In this document: one piece after another, positions 1 through 8,902 of the stretch
How positions within the stretch are numbered: the first letter of the stretch is position 1
Layout of the letters: each line of letters begins with the position of its first letter
From: CAVSUZ01 sp963834715
GTDB lineage: Bacteria; Pseudomonadota; Alphaproteobacteria; Acetobacterales; Acetobacteraceae
NCBI GenBank assembly: GCA_963834715.1
Contig: CAWIDE010000006.1
Location: 1,240,001-1,304,000 of the forward strand
Direction: 5' to 3'
DNA: 64,000 bases
Program-made: the position numbers and the translations under genes
Notes under the pieces: model-generated
The model's database searches: none
Told to the model about the DNA's origin: nothing
Seen by the model: only the letters and a program-made list of their open reading frames with translations

Positions 1-51
1 TTTGGACTTTAGAACGTGTGGCACTCAGAGGAAGAAGTGCACAGCTATACC

Positions 52-150
52 ATGCAGCCTATCACGATCGGTCTTGACCTTGCGAAGCACGTATTTCAGC
101 TGCACGGGGTGGCGGGAGACGGCCAGGTTGTGCTGCACGCCGCGCCCGAT
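52..150 (+). pseudogene. IS110-family transposase, N-terminal fragment
   Basis: Translation from the ATG at 52 begins MQPITIGLDLAKHVFQLHG, the start of the DEDD RuvC-like domain of IS110-family transposases, whose first catalytic Asp lies in the GLDLAK segment. The similarity stops after about 30 residues near position 150, where the frame runs into unrelated sequence. Only the start of a gene of about 340 codons remains, so it cannot be active. It is one of four separate IS110-type loci in the window. Confidence 0.75.
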
Positions 151-211
151 GTCTCGCCGAACGCAACCGCCGGCACCGGCCGAAGACAACGTGGTTGAGC
201 GCGGCCTGATC

Positions 212-475
212 ATGGCGCTGGTGTGGTTGGCGAGCCGCATGCCGGCGAGTGTCGCGGCCCATGCGCTGGGGGCCGGCATGAGCCGCGTCGATGCGAAGCA
301 GGTGTACGAGCTCGCGGCCTCGGCGGCTCAGGAGCAGGTTGTCGAGTTGCTCGTGACTATGGGGATACCGTGCCCCGCGGTCGCCGGCGGCGACTGGACG
401 CAGTGGAGTCATCCGGGCTTCGACCCGACGGCGGCGGCCGATCAGTCCGCGGCTGCCGGCGCGGTCACCGTGTAA
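212..475 (+). CDS. Small hypothetical protein (87 aa)
   Basis: An 87-codon frame opens just after the IS110 fragment; GTG at 191 in the same frame would add seven residues. The product is Ala-rich with a probable helical first half and a C-terminal stretch containing GGDWTQWSHPGF. I do not recognise a family. It lies between two gene fragments (IS110 N-terminus and an nhaA remnant), so it may itself be the tail of a truncated gene rather than a complete one. Confidence 0.3.
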   Translation: MALVWLASRMPASVAAHALGAGMSRVDAKQVYELAASAAQEQVVELLVTMGIPCPAVAGGDWTQWSHPGFDPTAAADQSAAAGAVTV

Positions 476-522
476 CCAGCCGCACGGAGCCGTCCGGCCA
501 GGTCGGCCACTTCCGCATGTGA

Positions 523-665
523 TTGCTCGATTGGATCAATGAGGGGCTGCTGACGATTTCCTTCCTGGTCGTGGGGCAGGCGATCAAGCGCGAGGTCACG
601 GTCGGTCATTCACCAGGCTGCGCTCCGCCGCCCTGCCGACAGCCGCGGCGATCGAAGGCAACGGA
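523..665 (+). pseudogene. nhaA: nhaA (Na+/H+ antiporter) internal remnant
   Basis: Frame 523-603 reads LLDWINEGLLTISFLVVGQ then AIKREVTVGH, matching the conserved WINDGLM..FFLVVGLEIKREL segment of NhaA antiporters. After a frame change near 605 the next NhaA segment follows as LRSAALPTAAAIEG, equivalent to LRRAALPIAAALGG. About 45 codons survive of a protein of roughly 390 residues. Both the frameshift and the missing ends show it is dead. The family is recognised from motif memory only. Confidence 0.7.
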
Positions 666-713
666 CACCCCAGCTCACTTCCAATAAGTGACCTGGAACT
701 GCCGGCTCGGCCA

Positions 714-917
714 TCACGACGGCGGAGTTGGCGGCAGTAGATTGAGGGGACCATTCCCGCCCGGCGCTGTTGGCGCAGGTGGGGGCGACACCGACGACGG
801 CGGAGGTGGCAATGGCGGTAGCGGGTAGCCGTACGGATATGGATAAGGATAGTAGCTGCTGCTGTAATAGAAGCAACCGCCGAGTTGGATTGGAAGCAGG
901 AGCCATAACCATCGCAT
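714..917 (-). CDS. Small proline/tyrosine-rich lipoprotein (67 aa)
   Basis: Starting at the ATG at 917 the product begins MRWLWLLLPIQLGGC, a short signal peptide ending in a lipobox (LGGC), so the mature protein would start at the lipidated Cys. The rest is FYYSSSYYPYPYPYGYP followed by a Pro-rich tail. Such small outer-membrane lipoproteins with Tyr/Pro repeats are common in alphaproteobacteria and have no assigned role. A longer frame opens at 1001, but starting there would bury the signal peptide, so 917 is preferred. Confidence 0.5.
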   Translation of the reverse strand: MRWLWLLLPIQLGGCFYYSSSYYPYPYPYGYPLPPLPPPPSSVSPPPAPTAPGGNGPLNLLPPTPPS

Positions 918-1447
918 CAGGCCAGGATGTTCCGTGATGCTGCAGTCGTCCAGGTTAGGTCTGTCAACAACGGCGTTTCCGCCCGCCGTTCCGCCGTTCA
1001 CCGGACTCCCTAAGAAATCCGTGCGCGCGTTAGAGATCGGCGGACGGGGCCAAATTCGGCCCCGTGGTTTGGGTGGGCGGTGGAAGGCCGGTTGCAGGGA
1101 TACGGTATGGCGCCCCTAGGCCGGTGTGGGGTCCTGGCCCTATGCGTAGGCATACGATGGAACGGCCGGCCGACCACAGACCGACTTAAATCTTCGCCAT
1201 CGATTGCCGGCCGGGTTTATGTCCTATAAAGAAGCGCCGGAGACCCCTGGTGAGGAAATCAGCCGGCGCCCTGCTACAATACCGGAACGCTTCGTGCTCG
1301 GTTCAGCAGCAGGGCCACTATCAACAGGCGTACCCGAGTCTGGAAGTACGCAAAAGTAGTAGTCCCTCATCGCCTAATCTAAGGACCCGCCGAGAAACAA
1401 ACGAATCGGGATGGCGAGAACAACGCAGGAATAGAATCGTAAATGTG
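918..1447. other. Non-coding stretch before ISAzo13 fragment
   Basis: I see no convincing gene here. Short frames exist on both strands but none has a recognisable motif or a good ribosome-binding site. The right end leads into the outer end of an ISAzo13-type element. Confidence 0.4.
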
Positions 1448-1915
1448 GCTAGGCGCGACGCGGCGCAGGAAGTCAGTCTGCCTGGGTGATCGATATTGAT
1501 GACATCCGCGCGCGCTGGCAGCAGGCGGAGAGATTTCTCGACGAACGGGGACGGCGGCTGTTTGCGGCGAACGAGGCGATGGCGCAGGGCTATGGCGGGG
1601 TGACGACGACGGCGGCGGCAACGGGTCTGGCCCGCAGCACGATCAATCGCGGCATCGCGGAGCTTCGATCCGGGCACAACGACATCGGCGAGCGGGTGCG
1701 CCGTCCTGGCGGCGGACGCAAGAGCGCGGTGGCGCATCAGCCGGGCTTGCCGGCAGCGTTGGAGGCGCTGATCGAGGACGCCATCCGTGGCGATCCCTGT
1801 TCGCCGCTGCGTTGGGTCAGCCGGAGCCTGCGCCACCTGGTCAAGGCACTGGCAGCGCGGGGGTTCCAGGCCAGCCAACGCGTGGTGGCGAACCTGCTGC
1901 GCGAGAGCCATTTCC
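1448..1915 (+). pseudogene. ISAzo13-family transposase, N-terminal fragment (copy 1)
   Basis: From the frame opening at 1486 the product has IRARWQQAERFLDERGRRLF, a segment around GLARSTINRGIAEL that resembles a helix-turn-helix, and GDPCSPLRWVSRSLRHL, all typical of the N-terminal half of ISAzo13-family transposases. Similarity stops after VVANLLRE near 1905, where it abuts a second copy in the opposite orientation. Only about 140 of the usual 400 or so residues remain, so the catalytic DDE core is absent. The element end probably begins at about 1448, because the same sequence bounds copy 2. Confidence 0.75.
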
Positions 1916-1948
1916 CGGAGCTGCCTCGGCTGTTCGGCGTGACGTTGT

Positions 1949-2133
1949 GGGCCAGACCCGTTGCCGCCGCCGTCGCTGTTGCCCCGCCACGGCCCTGCGC
2001 CATCGCCTCGTTCGCCGCAAACAGCCGCCGTCCCCGTTCATCGAGAAACTTCTCTCCCTGGTGCCAGCGCGAACGAATGTCATCAACGTCGATCACCCAG
2101 GTAGACTGGCTTCCCGCGCCGCGTCGCCCCTAG
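1949..2133 (-). pseudogene. ISAzo13-family transposase, N-terminal fragment (copy 2, inverted)
   Basis: Reading leftward from 2096, the frame gives MIDVDDIRSRWHQGEKFLDE and then RGRRLFAANEAMAQGRGG, clearly paralogous to copy 1 but diverged at both base and residue level. It breaks off after TAAATGLA near 1949. The outer end (about 2133) matches the outer end of copy 1 (about 1448). The two fragments therefore face each other tail to tail, leaving a short imperfect palindromic arrangement with no functional transposase. Confidence 0.7.
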
Positions 2134-2277
2134 GAACACGGGTGATGTCGGATCCCACCGAAGACGCCTCGTCCGCTCGACAAGCGCTGGTGCCCCGAAA
2201 ACGTGGCGGCCGGTTTGCGGATGCTCGAATTTATGCCGCAACGTTATATATCCCTGCCAAAGCAGGCGGAAAGCAGA

Positions 2278-2712
2278 ATGGGGCGGTTTCAGCCGGGGCA
2301 GTCCGGCAATCCAGCCGGCACGCGACGCGGCAGCAAACATCGAGTCACGCTGGCGGCGGAGGCATTGCTGGAGGGCGAGGTCGAGAAACTCGCCCGCAAG
2401 GCCGTCGACCTGGCCCTGGCTGGCGACACTGTGGCATTGAAACTCTGCCTCGACCGCATCATGCCAATGCGCCGCGGCCGGCTGATAAAATTCGAGCTAC
2501 CGACGCTCGGCACTCCATCCGACCTGGTGGCCGCGCTTTCCAGCATCGCTGCCTCCGTAGCGCGTGGCGAGCTGACGATCGAGGAAGGCCAGGGCATCGC
2601 CGCGATGTTGGAAGGTCAGCGCCGGGCCATCGAGACGGTCGAGCTGGCGCGGCAAGTGGACGAACTGAAGGCGGAAGTTGCCAGCATACGGAGGACCGCC
2701 GATGAGCCTTAA
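2278..2712 (+). CDS. DUF5681 domain protein
   Basis: The N-terminus MGRFQPGQSGNPAGTRRGSK is the DUF5681 signature (KPGQSGNPxGRPxGS), followed by an alpha-helical body including ALLEGEVEKLARKAVDLAL. DUF5681 proteins are small and of unknown biochemical role, and are frequent on phages, plasmids and islands of Rhizobiales and Rhodospirillales. The start at 2278 puts GGCGGA about 8 nt upstream and the conserved motif at the very N-terminus; in-frame ATGs at 2203, 2221 and 2233 are possible. The last 11 nt overlap the next gene, suggesting co-translation. Confidence 0.75.
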   Translation: MGRFQPGQSGNPAGTRRGSKHRVTLAAEALLEGEVEKLARKAVDLALAGDTVALKLCLDRIMPMRRGRLIKFELPTLGTPSDLVAALSSIAASVARGELTIEEGQGIAAMLEGQRRAIETVELARQVDELKAEVASIRRTADEP

Positions 2713-2986
2713 GGCCGATGTGGCGCGGCTGACGCAGGACATTGCCGAGCTGCGGGGCAGCGGACGCGGTGGCGCCATCCAGCTCATCTGTATTCGCGGT
2801 GGGCTACCGACCGCCAGCGGCAAGCCTGAATGCGAGATCAACGGCACTGTGCTGGTACAGGATGACGGCGAGGACTTCGAGGATTTTGAAGGGCGCGTGC
2901 TGGCCGAGGCACGGATGATTGGTGCCAGGTTCGCTGTGATCTCGGGACTGCCGCCGCGTGATAAAGGTGGTGATGACCTGGGATAA
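2702..2986 (+). CDS. Hypothetical protein downstream of DUF5681 gene (94 aa)
   Basis: Starts MSLKADVARLTQDIAELRGS inside the end of the DUF5681 frame (11-nt overlap), so the two are probably one transcript. The N-terminus could form a short coiled coil; the middle has an acidic stretch (DDGEDFEDFEGR). Small partners of this kind regularly follow DUF5681 genes, but I know no function. The overlap and intact frame support a real gene. Confidence 0.6.
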   Translation: MSLKADVARLTQDIAELRGSGRGGAIQLICIRGGLPTASGKPECEINGTVLVQDDGEDFEDFEGRVLAEARMIGARFAVISGLPPRDKGGDDLG

Positions 2987-3132
2987 CGGGGCTTCCTTGC
3001 TGTGCCGTTTGGGTAATCCCTGACGGCGCATGTGGTAGGAACACACAAACCTGTTCCAATAGGGTTGCCATCGGCATTTCGGAACGCTACATGTCCATGG
3101 CACACCCAAACGGAACAAGGGGGGGCGTTTCG

Positions 3133-3696
3133 ATGGCCAGCTACGGATACGCACGGGTTTCCACTGCCGACCAGGACCTCAGCATCCAACTTGCCGCGCT
3201 CAAGGCCGCTGGCTGCATGGTCGTCCGATCTGAAAAGGCTTCCGGCGCGAAGATGGATGGGCGGCCGGAACTGGAGACGTTGTTGCAGTTCCTTCGCGCT
3301 GGCGACGAGCTAGTGGTGACGCGGATTGACCGCCTCGCCCGTTCCATGCGTGACCTGCAGAGTATCGTCTACACGCTGAAGGACCGTGGCGTGTCGCTGC
3401 GCGCGACGGAACAGCCCGTCGATACCAGCACCGCGGCGGGCAAGGCGTTCCTCGATATGCTGGGCGTCTTCGCGGAGTTCGAAACCAACCTGCGACGCGA
3501 ACGCCAGATGGAGGGTATCGCCGCTGCGAAGGCCGAAGGTATCTACAAGGGCCGGCCGCCATCCATCGATGCGGCAGAAATACGCCGGCTAGCGGATCAG
3601 GGGCTGGGTAAGTCCGAAATCGCCCGCCAGCTTGGGATAGGCCGGACGTCCGTTTACCGTGCACTTGGCCTGGTCGAGGACGCTAAGGCAGCCTGA
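3133..3696 (+). CDS. Serine recombinase (resolvase/invertase family)
   Basis: The N-terminal catalytic domain begins MASYGYARVSTADQDLSIQL, with the nucleophile Ser in the YARVSTxDQ motif, then VVTRIDRLARSMRDL (conserved Arg residues) and AEFETNLRRERQMEGI on the long E-helix. The C-terminus IARQLGIGRTSVYRAL is the helix-turn-helix DNA-binding domain. At 187 residues it is the usual size for Tn3-type resolvases and Hin-type invertases. An in-frame ATG at 3091 exists, but 3133 matches family starts. It was probably part of a plasmid or transposon; no cognate res site was identified. A hairpin terminator follows. Confidence 0.9.
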   Translation: MASYGYARVSTADQDLSIQLAALKAAGCMVVRSEKASGAKMDGRPELETLLQFLRAGDELVVTRIDRLARSMRDLQSIVYTLKDRGVSLRATEQPVDTSTAAGKAFLDMLGVFAEFETNLRRERQMEGIAAAKAEGIYKGRPPSIDAAEIRRLADQGLGKSEIARQLGIGRTSVYRALGLVEDAKAA

Positions 3697-3721
3697 CGCC
3701 GTTCCTGGCGGACGCCACAAT

Positions 3722-3746
3722 GCCCGCGATGATGCCGCGGGCTTTT
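3722..3746 (+). terminator. Intrinsic terminator after resolvase
   Basis: GCCCGCG (3722-3728) pairs with CGCGGGC (3736-3742) around a 7-nt loop and is followed directly by TTTT. The hairpin lies 26 nt after the resolvase stop codon, as expected for a factor-independent terminator. Confidence 0.7.
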
Positions 3747-4133
3747 CCTTGTACGATCGCCTGGGGTGTTCACCCCGGACGGCGCACGTCGCCGCGCACC
3801 GGACGGCGCGCGTTAGGTGCCCGCCGTTGGCGCGTGCTGCGGACCATACAAACCGGCGCGGCTTGGCGCGGTCGCCAGTGCACGGCCCGCATGCCGGATC
3901 GTAGCCTTACAAAAGGCTCTGGATTTTTACTATAGGGAATACCAGCGTGATCAATCCAAGACGTGGCACGGCGTGAACGTGCTCGCGCTTCAGACTCAAG
4001 CACAGCAGCTCTGTATCCCTTTCCGGTTAAAAGTCTCAGCGGCCGACTTAGCAGCTGATGACGACATTGAATTCGGTCCCGCTCGGCAGCCGTGACGAGT
4101 GGTACCACGCTACTGTCGCAGAAGTGGCGCTAG

Positions 4134-5892
4134 CTACTTTCCGGCGCAAAATTCGCTGTCCCGGTGGAAGGGCGGTGCGGCTTGAACGAGAACGTTGGGG
4201 TCTGCCCGGAACAGCTCGACAGGTCACCGCAAGGTGCTGCAGTCTTATGGCGTCAGAGGCCGATCAGACCTGCTGCCTGCCGATCGCGTGGCCGATATTG
4301 ATCAAATTGTCGGCAATTACCCCGAGGCCGACCCAGCGCTTCATCCCGTCATCACCGCGATATCGACAACGGTTCAGGCCGTGCCGTCGCTTGCTCACGC
4401 TGATGCGCCCCTCGCACCCGGTGCGCCATCGCTGCCCGTTGCGGAACCAGCGCTTCTTCTGCTCACGTTTACGGCTCTTGTTGGAGCGATTGGGAATGCA
4501 GACCCGTTTGACACCTCTGGCGTGCGCTGCGATCTCGTTCTCGGTGGAATAAAAGCCGGCATCGGCGGCGACTAGCCTCGGTATGCGTCCCAGCTTCGCC
4601 TGGTGGGCGGCGATAGCAGGGATTAGCAGATCTGCATCATTGGGTCGCTGAGCATAGACCTCATAGTCGATGACGATCTGATTCTCCGCTTCCTGTAGTT
4701 TCACCAGCTTGCCAAACTCGGTAGGTTTGCTGGCCTTGCCTTTGCGGATCACCTCGGTCGAAGGCTCGAACAAGCTGACGATTTTGTTTTCGCTCCGGGT
4801 GTCACCCAGGAGGATACGCGCCTTGGTCTGGCGCATGACCTGCTGCAGCCGCGGCACCATCGCGTCCAGCGCCTGGCGCTGACCTTCCAGCATGGCTTGC
4901 TGAACCATCCCTTTGCACCGCTTTACGCCCTCGCCGATCTCCGTGGAGAAGCGCTTCGCCTGTCCCACCACCCGACCGGCCACATCCAGCAATTTGCCGT
5001 AGGCCTGCTTCAGGTTGTCCCAACTCGGTGGCACTTTGCCGCGTGCAGCCCGAGCAATCTCCAGCATCCGCAACTTTGCGCTCCGGCTCCGGTCGCGCAG
5101 CTTGGCGCCGACCGCGCCCGTCAGCCGACTGATCTTCTTCATGGTGCGGGTCAGTACGCGGACCCGTCACCCAACAGGCTGCTGTCGGTGGGGTAGTGGA
5201 TATTGCTTTCAACCACCGTGGTATCAACGCGCATTCTTCGCCCCTGCACAACATCTTTGGCGTGAGCGATTTGGATAATTCGTTGGTGGATCTGCGCGAC
5301 GACCGCCGGCCCCAGCGCCACGCCCCAGCGGCCCATCGTCTTAGCATCCGGCATCTTGCCGCCACCGACGCGCGTGAAATCGCGGTACACCAGATTGGCG
5401 CGGACTTCACGCTCCAGCTCCTCATAGCTCCAGTTGCGCAGGTGTTTCAGGATCAGCAACCGGACGACTACCTCGGCTGGAAAACCCTGGCGGCCACGCC
5501 GGCAACTATTGGGGTGACGCTGTGACAGGGCGTGGTAGACCGTCGAGACGATTGCTTCGTCTTCCAGCGCCGCATCGACGTGCTTCATCCAGGTTTCATA
5601 TAGATCCTCGACCTCTGCGGCAATCAATCCATCGCCGAAGCTGCGCTGCAGGCGCCTGGTCTTAATCACCTCGCTTGCCTCCGCGGTGAGATCCACTCGC
5701 CATCGATCAGCTGCGAGGTTTGCATCTCGTCGCCGCGTCGCGCCTAGCAGAAGCACTGATTCGATAGTTGCGTTTTTTATGCTTTTTCGATTCTTTCATG
5801 TCGCCGTTGATTCTGTACGCCCATGCAGCTTGCGGGACGTCAAAGAGGCGCCGTTAGCCCAAAATCACCAGGTATTTTGCGCCGGAAAGTAG
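4134..5892 (-). mobile_element. ISNCY-type insertion sequence with CTAG target duplication
   Basis: The ends are inverted repeats: CTACTTTCCGGCGCAAAAT at 4134 and its complement ending at 5892. CTAG occurs directly outside both ends (4130-4133 and 5893-5896), a 4-bp target duplication. The transposase runs on the minus strand and is frameshifted. The element interrupts a host gene whose frame is restored when element and one CTAG are removed. A 207-bp piece of the same left end recurs inverted at 53920-54126. Confidence 0.85.
4264..5756 (-). pseudogene. ISNCY-family transposase, single frameshift
   Basis: The first frame (5756-5151) carries RRGRQGFPAEVVVRLLILKH and MRVDTTVVESNIHYPTDSSL; the second (5142-4264) starts MKKISRLTGAV and ends NLINIGHAIGRQQV. 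In related proteins these are continuous through LLGDGVRVLTRTMKKI. Here a G-run at about 5162 has one G too few, giving GDGSAY and a stop. The catalytic DDE layout is otherwise present, with one Asp in VDTTVVE and another in AADAGFYS. The family assignment comes from remembered motifs. Confidence 0.75.
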
Positions 5893-6480
5893 CTAGGGCT
5901 CGACGACTGGGACGCAGTCGAGAGCCATCTTAATGCCTATATTGCACCGCGCCGCGCCAAGGCGTTTCTCATCGCCAGCACGCTGAGGCAGTTCGAGCAG
6001 ATCTGGAACGCCGCGGGAATGTCCAGACGTGGCCGAGGCATCATCGATACGCTTCGCGCCGGACTGATAGCAGCTGACCAGGGCGAACTGACGCTCCAGG
6101 CGCCTACGGTCGCCGAGTTACAGCGGGGAGCGGCACCCCCAGAACCCCAGCTGGAAGCAATTCTCGGGACCGAGGGACCGCAAACTTATCGGTGGTGGCA
6201 AACGGGGCTTCAGCGGGCAATGTCCGTCGCGGCGATCCGTCGGAAGGTTGGCCAGCGACATGGCAGTGGTTTTCTCGTAAGGGCGGGTGACCTCGGATTA
6301 GAGCCTGCGAGCGAACTTGTGGTTATGACCAGCTTTCATGTAGTGGATGCAAATGGTTCGGGCATGGCCTTATCGCCCGGAGACGCTGAAATCGTTTTCG
6401 ATGCGATAGATCCGCAAAAAAACCTACCAAACCAGCATTCTCTTGTACAGCCCGCGGTTGCTGAGACATCGGACTGAAGG

Positions 6481-6875
6481 CTATGCGGCGAGAGCCGCGG
6501 GTTCAACTTGTTGCTGACGAAAGGCGGCTGGCGAGATGAACCCGTGTCGCTCGATGAGCCAGGTGGTGTTGTAGGTCTCGCGGAATGTGAGCAGCGCCTG
6601 GCGCAGTTGCTCGATGGTTTCGAAGGAGCGCACCCATAAAAGGTTCTCCTTCAAGGTGCGGATGGCGCAGCCATTGCCTTCCGGGGCGCGCACGAAGGCG
6701 GGTGAGCTTTCGATGCCGAGAAACGCGAGCTCGTGCTGGAAGGTATCGGAAAGATATTGCGATCCGTGGTCGTGCCGCACGGCGAGGCCGCGGGCGGCGT
6801 GTTTTGCAAAGCCGCCGAAATGCTCCTGCACACCTTGGCGGATCGGTTCGAACGCCTCGAAGCGGGCACGGTGCC
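6481..6875 (-). pseudogene. IS3-family OrfB, C-terminal fragment
   Basis: Reading leftward from about 6868 the frame gives GLAVRHDHGSQYLSDTFQHE, LGIESSPAFVRAPEGNGCA and TLKENLLWVRSFETIEQLRQ, the C-terminal half of the rve-type integrase domain of IS3 OrfB (Asp in RHDHGSQY; the Glu normally in GNGCAERFIRTL is lost by a 12-nt deletion, leaving GNGCAIRTL). It ends normally near 6481 but has lost its N-terminus at the junction with an IS701 fragment on the opposite strand near 6875. Confidence 0.75.
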
Positions 6876-7566
6876 GAAGCGACCGAAACGCTGGAGTGGA
6901 AATGGGCGCCCGCCGAAGCTGGTGCGACGCGATGCGAAGCATAAGCCGGTGTCTGTCAAGGAATTGGCACTGAGGTTGCCGAAACAGCAGTGGCACAGCG
7001 TCACTTGGCGCGAAGGCAGCAACGCCAGGCTGACGTCTCGTTTTGCTGCGGTACGGGTGCGGCCCGCGCATCGTGACTATTATCGCACCAGCCCGAGACC
7101 GGAAGAATGTTGCTTGATCGAATGGCCGAAGGGAGAGACAGAGCCAACTAAATATTGGTTGTCGACGCTCTCGGCCGATATGCCGCTGCGGAATTTGGTC
7201 AATCTGGCCAAACTGCGCTGGCGGATTGAGCGCGACTATCAGGAATTGAAGCAGGAGCTTGGGCTCGGCCACTATGAAGGACGCGGCTGGCGTGGCTTTC
7301 ATCATCACGCCACGCTGACGATCGCAGCCTACGGATTCCTGATCTCGGAACGGAGTGCGCTTCCCCCCTCAGGCGAATCTTGAGCCTCGATCTTCCAAAT
7401 GCCTCGTCTACCCCGCAGTTACCGACCCCGTGGATCCCCAATGAGACCTGAGCGCCATGTCTCCAACTCTATTGCCACGGTCCGGGTCGCGATCGCTCAT
7501 GCATTGGTGCAAACTCTCCCGCGCTGCCCTTGTTGCCAGCGCGTTACATCGCGCAGGAATTTATGA
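6875..7566 (+). pseudogene. IS701-family transposase, C-terminal fragment with premature stop
   Basis: The frame reads GNGRPPKLVRRDAKHKPVSV, FAAVRVRPAHRDYYR, LAKLRWRIERDYQELKQELG and GRGWRGFHHHATLTIAAYGF, the C-terminal portion of IS701-family (DDE) transposases. A TGA at 7381-7383 interrupts it, but the same frame continues beyond with YRPRGSPMRPERHVSNSIAT and TLPRCPCCQR to the expected end at 7566. The 5-prime half is missing at the junction with the IS3 fragment. Confidence 0.8.
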
Positions 7567-7684
7567 CACAGTAAGATTAGCAGGCCGGTAGGGAACCTAC
7601 CGGCGAGTCAGTATGTTTCGGAGCCGTTGCGTTCGAGCAACGCCAGACCGGATGCGTTCGGCTGTTTTGTGTGGCGTTTTGTGA

Positions 7685-8107
7685 TTGCATTGTCGCCGTA
7701 CTGAGAGCTGTCCGTGGCCGCGATCGAGCATCGCTCTCCGGCCCGCCGCGCTCATCTGCCGGACCTCCGCGCTAAAAAATCCCGCTCCACTACCAGCTCG
7801 CCGATCTTGGCGTGCAGGTGGGCGATTTCCTTGGCCGACTGCCCGTCGTCTGTCCCGGTCCGGAAAACCCGTTCGGCATGTTCTAGCAGCTGCTTCTTCC
7901 AGGCGTAGATCTGTGTCGGATGCACCTGGTAACGCACCGCCAGCTCGGCCACTGTCGCGTCTTCCCTCAGCGCTTCCAGGGCGATCTTCGCCTTCAGCGC
8001 GGCATCGATCCTGCGTCGGGTTCTGCTCATGTTCCGCTCCGTGTAGCATGGACGGAACCGGTTCGGTTTATAGCTTAGCGGGTGGTCCCAAATTCGGGGT
8101 CCACTTC
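7685..8107 (-). mobile_element. IS3-family element, left-end fragment (orfA plus start of orfB)
   Basis: The outer end near 8107 reads, on the minus strand, TGGACCCCGAATTTGGGACC, the usual type of IS3 terminus. It is followed by an intact orfA and the first residues of orfB (MSAAGRRAMLDRGHGQLSVR), which break off near 7685. The remainder of orfB is absent; the IS3 OrfB tail at 6481-6875 belongs to a piece lying beyond an intervening IS701 fragment. Confidence 0.7.
7752..8030 (-). CDS. IS3-family OrfA (helix-turn-helix protein)
   Basis: The 92-residue product begins MSRTRRRIDAALKAKIALEA and contains VAELAVRYQVHPTQIYAWKK, the helix-turn-helix of IS3 OrfA, then a leucine-zipper-like segment IAHLHAKIGELVVERDFLAR. 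In intact elements OrfA is fused to OrfB by programmed frameshifting; here orfB is truncated, so OrfA could at most bind IS ends. Confidence 0.8.
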   Translation of the reverse strand: MSRTRRRIDAALKAKIALEALREDATVAELAVRYQVHPTQIYAWKKQLLEHAERVFRTGTDDGQSAKEIAHLHAKIGELVVERDFLARRSGR

Positions 8108-8889
8108 AGTTCCGCGCGCCCTCTTTTTCGGCGGTTGTCTCTAGCAGCAGTGTGCTATGAAACGTCAGCTCCACATAAACTGCAAGAGAGAGCAGCGCGT
8201 AGTCCTCGGCAACGACGACGGCATTGAGGTGGAGGGTCGAGGAGGTTCGAGCCATGCGAGCGCAATTAATGGAAGCGCGCGATGTTCCAGGGCCTAATGA
8301 GCGCCCGTCCTCACGATGCGGGCTGGCAAGGGCTTCCAATCGAGCCTGGACAGGCCAGTCGCCCCAGGCGCGGCTCCGGTCGTTCACGAAGCCGAAGTTC
8401 ACGTCTCCAAAAGCCAAAGCTCGGCGCAATGGATTCCGCTAATGCCCTGCATGCCCCAAACGGCCTTGCCTCCCTGGCTCATTTTCCCCAGCCAGGCCAA
8501 TGCCTGGCGGTTTCGTCCCCAGGATGGCTACGTGTGTCGCAGCGGGCAGGCCGCCCGCGATGATCCGCAGGGATGCCGGGCGCTGCGGCGGGATCGTTAC
8601 TTCGGGGTCGCGCTTCAACATATCTGAGGACGAGATACCTGACGGATGAGCAGGGGAGTCTCTGGGAGGACCGCGTTATCCTTGACGAGGTGTTTGGAGA
8701 GCACTGCGGGAGCACCCTGTGCCACTGCTGGAAGCAGCTATTCGGTAGCCGTCGAAATTAACTTGACAGCGGTTGCTCATGCTTGGCATATGTCAGATCG
8801 TCCGGTAGTGAACGTTCAGGCGATAGCTCTGTGACATGCCGTGCCGCCGCAATAACGAAGTGCGAACGGTGAAATAATGAGAAGCAATA
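8108..8889. other. No supportable gene
   Basis: Several frames on both strands exist, for example minus-strand 8106-8429 and 8439-8621, but none shows a recognisable domain or good translation start. The sequence could be degenerate remains of a gene cut by the IS3 element. It ends in the purine-rich leader of the next gene. Confidence 0.35.
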
Positions 8890-8902
8890 AAAAAGGAGGG
8901 AG

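Larger units (their letters stand above)
3900..6477 (+). pseudogene. TPR-sensor/trypsin-like protease gene, split by an IS and truncated
   Basis: The left part (3907-4095) reads KALDFYYREYQRDQSKTWHG, typical of the tetratricopeptide sensor (TPR-S/TRAFs-binding-like) domain of bacterial conflict proteins. After a frameshift near 4080 it continues DEWYHATVAEVAL up to the IS. Removing the element and one CTAG copy joins this in frame to GLDDWDAVESHLNAYIAPRR on the right, then LIASTLRQFEQIWN. Further on, GSGFLVRAGD and TSFHVVDANG resemble the start of a trypsin-like peptidase with its catalytic His. The Asp and Ser regions are missing because the gene is cut at 6477 by an IS3/IS701 patch; the N-terminus is also missing. 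Confidence 0.6.

Noticed and set aside
4058..4575. Plus-strand ORFs across the left end of the ISNCY element
   Set aside because: They run through the IS terminus and antisense to its transposase; only the few codons before 4133 belong to a host gene.
6019..6477. Stand-alone 152-aa ORF beginning MSRRGRGIIDTLRAGLIAAD
   Set aside because: Its frame continues upstream through GLDDWDAVESHL to the IS junction and then into the gene left of the IS, so it is the 3-prime part of a split gene, not an independent one.
8439..8715. Minus-strand frames containing HVAILGTKPPGIGLAGEN
   Set aside because: The stretch looks protein-like but is short, overlaps other open frames, and has no start context or family I can name.
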